Shown here in pieces: positions 6,477-9,686 of a stretch of 9,686 nucleotides of DNA. The first letter of the stretch is position 1. The number at the start of each line of letters is the position of its first letter. Position numbers and translations under genes: made by a program. The notes beneath the pieces were generated by a model, which was not told where the DNA came from, did no database searches, and saw nothing but the letters and a program-made list of their open reading frames with translations. Source of the DNA: Candidatus Omnitrophota bacterium (lineage in GTDB: Bacteria; Hinthialibacterota; Hinthialibacteria; JAKQFZ01); contig JAKQFZ010000815.1 of the NCBI GenBank assembly GCA_029558215.1, forward strand, positions 1 through 9,686, read 5' to 3'.

Positions 6477-8869
6477 GGCATGACGCCCCGCCGCTCAAAT
6501 GCCTCATTGAATATCGCTTCTACGTTCGCCCAATCGGCAGAGGGTTCTCTTTGGGCCTGTGCTTTTCGGAAATCCTCGAAGGCCTGTTTCAGAAACTCGC
6601 CCGCAGAATCTTTCTCCAAGGCCGAACGATATGCACTGATTGCACCTCGAAAGTCACCCAGTCCCATCCGAATCAAACCGAGGTTGTAGTCTGCCACCGC
6701 CAATCCGGGTTTGAGTGCCTGCGCTCGGCTGGTCTCATCCAGAGCACCTTCCAGATCGCCCAGTTCATGAAGCGTTGCACCCAGATTGAGGTGAAGAATG
6801 GCATTGCCAGGTTCTCTTTCAACAAGAGCCGAGTAGAGTTCTCGTGCCTCATCGTGCCGCTGGGTGTTGCTCAATGCTTGAGCCAGTTTTGCCATCACGG
6901 AGAGCGAGTCAGGTTGAATCAGAAGTGTTGCTCTCAATGCCTTGACAAGTGTCCTATTGTCACCCGCTTTCTCTGCGGATTGGGCGAGAAGCGACCATTC
7001 TCTAAGCGGGAGAACCTGAATGGCAGAGGCTTCTTCGAGCAAACTCAACGATTCCTCCAGGCGTCCCTGCACGTTCAGAAGGCGTGCCAGCTGAATGCGA
7101 ACGAGAACCGCCCTGGGGTGCTTGGAACAAATCTCTCGCAACTGAGACTCGGCGTGTTCGAGACGACCGGCAGCCAAGTCAAGCATGACCTTCATCGTCT
7201 TGATATCCGGATCAGTGCCACGGAGTCTCTCTGCGCGTTGCAGACACTCCAAAGCAGCGGTCAAGTCGCCTTTCTGCAAATGTGCCTGCGTGAGATTGAG
7301 CCAGACAACATGATCCCTGGGGTTGATTTCCGCCGCCTTTCTGAGAGTCTGGACTGCTTTGTCATCCTGATGTGCCTGGTGGTAGTGAAACCCCAGGTTA
7401 CTGAGAATTCGTGCGTCATAGGGATCTGCTTTGTGAGCCATTTCCATGGTTCGAATTGCCTGATCCAGCAGTCCCGTTCGTGCCTGAATCGTGGCAAGAA
7501 TGCTGTATGGAACTGTGTATTCGGGATCCACCTCAATGGCTCTTGCGCAAAGGGCCGCGATCAAGGGCAAGGGAGCCCGATTAGTCTCGAGGATCTCGGC
7601 AAGACCCGAAAGATAGTTGGCGTCATCAGGCGCTTTTCGGATTGCCGATTCGAGTATTTCAGGAGTCAGATCTATCTTGGCAATAAGTGGTCGGATAGCC
7701 TGTTGTTCGAAGTCCTTGCAGCGTTGTTCAAAGGTGTATTCACGCCACGCGATCAAGGCGCAGAGAAGCATGGCAAAGGCGGAGAGGAAGAGCCTTCTGT
7801 ATCCGATTCTCGGTCTTGCTTGATCGTCTCCGGTTCTGCTTCCCCACAGAGACTTCAACGTGACGCCATTTCCCCAAGCGACGGTGACTCCAAGCAGGGG
7901 AACCGACGCAGCGACCAGCCAACGAGTATCGTGAAAGGCTCCCAGCAAAGCGATGCCCGCAAGACCCGTGGCACAGGCTCTGAACCCCACAAAGGCGAGC
8001 AAACTCACCAGCAGCATCGGAGCAAACGAGATAAGGCGACTTTGAGGAAATCCCGCCTTGGCGTGGACGCCAAACCCCACGATGATCAGAACAAGCACTG
8101 CGGCAAATGGAACATGACGGGCACGACTCCGTCCAGGGGCGTCATTCTCAGAACACTCCAGTCTAGCCCATGAGGGAGCCCAGAACGCGAGAAGAAACGG
8201 GACTAAAAAAATGACAATATGAACCACAACAAAGAAATAGCCAACGATGGGAAGGAAGAACTGAAAAGGCGTGTGTCCCAACATGTGTATCGCGAAGGGA
8301 AGAATAAGCAGCCAACGCCATACCTTTGCACGCAATGGAGACAGGAAAAACAACAGAAACGGGATCAGAAAATCAGAGATGATAGCCGACCAGTCAACCA
8401 AGCCAATAGCTGGCACGGACACAAGCCATGCGTTCTTGAGAGACAATGACCACTTCCACCAATGAGCGGAAGCCGCCGCCGCTTCGACGACATAGCAAAT
8501 ACTTGCGGTACAGAGGAACCCGAACACCGAAAGTGCGAAGAGATTTGACGAGCAAATGTGAAGGTTCTGCAGCATCCGCTCAGCAAGACACCAACTGAGA
8601 TAGATCGTGAAGATCCAACCGATGATCGCCAGTATCGGTTCACCCCAGATCTGGAGTGTCTGATGCGCGAAAGTGTACGGGGCGGCTCTTCCCCATTGCT
8701 GCGTGGTGATGTAACGGACGGCATGCCCTCTGAGAATGGCGTAGACGGTGCAGGTGGTGAAGAAGAAAAGTGTGGTTTGTTTCCCTCGATATTGTGCCGA
8801 ATGCCAGACCATCAGAAGTACGCAGAGCGATGAACATGACAGGAGAATCAGTATACGAAGTATCAACAT
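6461..8869 (-). CDS. Polytopic membrane protein with C-terminal TPR array
   Basis: An 802-residue protein from ATG at 8869-8867, preceded by TGGGAG (8886-8881) at 11 nt. Residues 1-375 hold about ten hydrophobic helices (near 2-22, 30-48, 76-95, 109-130, 148-178, 185-230, 253-269, 280-311, 317-333, 358-374). The C-terminal 400 to about 765 is a run of about ten tetratricopeptide repeats, for example YTVPYSILATIQARTGLLDQ, AVADYNLGLIRMGLGDF and ILHLNLGATLHELGDL, with P at repeat ends (VDPE, ADPY, INPR, REPGN, LKPG). TPRs normally bind partner proteins. A helical membrane segment carries VVEAAAASAHWWKW then VPAIGLVDW (128-160), possibly a conserved polar site inside the membrane. No acidic loop motif of the O-mannosyl/TMTC glycosyltransferases was seen, and no O-antigen ligase signature. 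The catalytic role, if any, is unknown. It lies 49 bp downstream of the isomerase gene and is probably co-transcribed with it. Confidence 0.83.
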   Translation of the reverse strand: MLILRILILLSCSSLCVLLMVWHSAQYRGKQTTLFFFTTCTVYAILRGHAVRYITTQQWGRAAPYTFAHQTLQIWGEPILAIIGWIFTIYLSWCLAERMLQNLHICSSNLFALSVFGFLCTASICYVVEAAAASAHWWKWSLSLKNAWLVSVPAIGLVDWSAIISDFLIPFLLFFLSPLRAKVWRWLLILPFAIHMLGHTPFQFFLPIVGYFFVVVHIVIFLVPFLLAFWAPSWARLECSENDAPGRSRARHVPFAAVLVLIIVGFGVHAKAGFPQSRLISFAPMLLVSLLAFVGFRACATGLAGIALLGAFHDTRWLVAASVPLLGVTVAWGNGVTLKSLWGSRTGDDQARPRIGYRRLFLSAFAMLLCALIAWREYTFEQRCKDFEQQAIRPLIAKIDLTPEILESAIRKAPDDANYLSGLAEILETNRAPLPLIAALCARAIEVDPEYTVPYSILATIQARTGLLDQAIRTMEMAHKADPYDARILSNLGFHYHQAHQDDKAVQTLRKAAEINPRDHVVWLNLTQAHLQKGDLTAALECLQRAERLRGTDPDIKTMKVMLDLAAGRLEHAESQLREICSKHPRAVLVRIQLARLLNVQGRLEESLSLLEEASAIQVLPLREWSLLAQSAEKAGDNRTLVKALRATLLIQPDSLSVMAKLAQALSNTQRHDEARELYSALVEREPGNAILHLNLGATLHELGDLEGALDETSRAQALKPGLAVADYNLGLIRMGLGDFRGAISAYRSALEKDSAGEFLKQAFEDFRKAQAQREPSADWANVEAIFNEAFERRGVMPQPTR

Positions 8870-8918
8870 GATTCAGATATCTCCCATCTTGTTTTCGGCG
8901 TCAGAGCCTAATTGCTGA

Positions 8919-9686
8919 CTATTGCGATTCGCAGGGCTTGAGATCAAGGGACTCTTCCGCTTGCAGGAGCAGTTCATCCCACGCTTCGATCTCCCGCGCC
9001 CAGAGGTAATCAGAAAGAACTCTGTCCCGAACCTCATCAAAGGGGATCGGTTCAGAGGGACGAGTTTCGTGAAGTTGGAAAATATAGTGACCGTTGCTGG
9101 AACGAACCGGATCACTTATCTCGCCTGGTTGCATCTTTGCCAGCGTTGTGTCTGCTTCGTAAAAGGAGGGTTCCTGGAGCCAAACCGATGTGACTTCAGA
9201 TACGTCACCAGCCACTCCCTGGCCTCTTGCGAGTTCAGCGAGAGGTGTTCCCTGACGCGCTTTCTCGACGATAGCCAGAGCCTTTTCCAGATTCTTCTGA
9301 GTGGTGTAGTGAATGTCCACGGGGCTTGACGTGGAAACCGATGTGATCGGCAACAAGAGCACGGTTGCTCTGCGTGCCGGCTTTGTGGAATAGGTGTTGG
9401 CGTATTGACTGTAGTAGTCCTGAAGTTGCTGGTGCGTGGGTGCTCCTTTCCCGGAAGCCTTGGCGTGACAATACTGCCTGGCAAGATACCAGTCCGTCGC
9501 CATTGTCGCCGCACTTAGATAGAGCGGATGCTCCAGGAAGCTTTTGAACTCAGGCTTCTCAAAGGCGGTCAGGGCTCTTCGAAGCCTGAAGATCAGATCG
9601 CGTGAAGACTTGTTTTCATACCTGGGATTGCCTACCAGAAGGCTGCTCAGTGCGTCCAGCTCAGGCGGGCTAAAACATCGCCCTCG
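8919..9686 (-). CDS. Parvulin-type (PpiC/SurA-like) peptidyl-prolyl cis-trans isomerase, N-terminus outside window
   Basis: The frame is open from the right edge to the TAG at 8921-8919, showing 255 residues; the in-frame ATG at 9503-9501 lies within a conserved helical region and is unlikely to be the start. The visible part begins with a helical, SurA-N-like chaperone segment (LIFRLRRALTAFEKPEF, then QQLQDYYSQYANTYSTKP). A parvulin domain follows: a first strand RRATVLLLPI, a helix NLEKALAIVEKARQG, TPLAELARGQGVAGDVSEVTS, then LAKMQPGEISDPVRSSNGHY and IFQLHE, a close match to the family pattern LxxGexSxpVxsxxGyhixkl. The GGDLG loop is reduced to GDVSE and the first-strand histidine seems absent, so catalysis may be weak. 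The last 45 residues form a charged helix (FDEVRDRVLSDYLWAREIEAW). Proteins of this kind assist folding of exported proteins; export cannot be confirmed because the N-terminus is missing. Confidence 0.85.
   Translation of the reverse strand, partial: RGRCFSPPELDALSSLLVGNPRYENKSSRDLIFRLRRALTAFEKPEFKSFLEHPLYLSAATMATDWYLARQYCHAKASGKGAPTHQQLQDYYSQYANTYSTKPARRATVLLLPITSVSTSSPVDIHYTTQKNLEKALAIVEKARQGTPLAELARGQGVAGDVSEVTSVWLQEPSFYEADTTLAKMQPGEISDPVRSSNGHYIFQLHETRPSEPIPFDEVRDRVLSDYLWAREIEAWDELLLQAEESLDLKPCESQ

Noticed and set aside
6551..8173. A 540-codon open forward frame antisense to the TPR gene
   Set aside because: It lies wholly within the minus-strand gene, its translation is rich in Cys, Gln and Ser without domain patterns, and the opposite strand encodes clear TPR repeats. 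It is most likely a by-product of codon bias.

Overview
The window is bacterial DNA with densely packed genes and roughly balanced G+C. The lineage cannot be fixed from sequence alone. Long Thr-Pro repeat linkers in a secreted protein, a GerMN/amidase-like/Ig-like fusion and a large membrane TPR protein suggest an uncultivated phylum (Sumerlaeota, Hydrogenedentota or a relative). That is a low-confidence inference.

Layout. (1) Positions 2-1156 (+): the 3' part of a surface or secreted protein. It has a Thr-Pro linker built from an 84-bp tandem repeat, then two related beta-rich domains separated by short TP linkers. (2) 1157-1310: a short intergenic stretch with an 8-bp stem-loop capped by GAAA and a possible weak -10 element. 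(3) 1311-6476 (+): four closely spaced genes. They encode an exported protein with two GerMN domains, an amidase_3-like domain that seems to have lost its zinc ligands, and a C-terminal Ig-like domain; a radical SAM protein with a C-x10-C-x2-C cluster motif; a CrtE-like (geranylgeranyl-type) diphosphate synthase; and a UbiA-type membrane prenyltransferase. The last two overlap through TTGA. (4) 6461-8869 (-): a polytopic membrane protein with about ten C-terminal TPR units, convergent with ubiA and overlapping it by 16 bp. (5) 8919-9686 (-): a parvulin-type peptidyl-prolyl isomerase cut by the window end, 49 bp upstream of the TPR gene and probably in the same transcript.

How the genes may work together. 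The diphosphate synthase probably makes a C20 (or similar) prenyl diphosphate and the UbiA enzyme transfers it to an acceptor. The radical SAM enzyme next to them is a candidate for making or modifying that acceptor or product, so the trio reads as a small prenylated-lipid, quinone or pigment cassette whose product is unknown. The GerMN/pseudo-amidase protein and the minus-strand isomerase look like cell-envelope functions. No RNA genes, transposons, CRISPR arrays or phage genes were seen.
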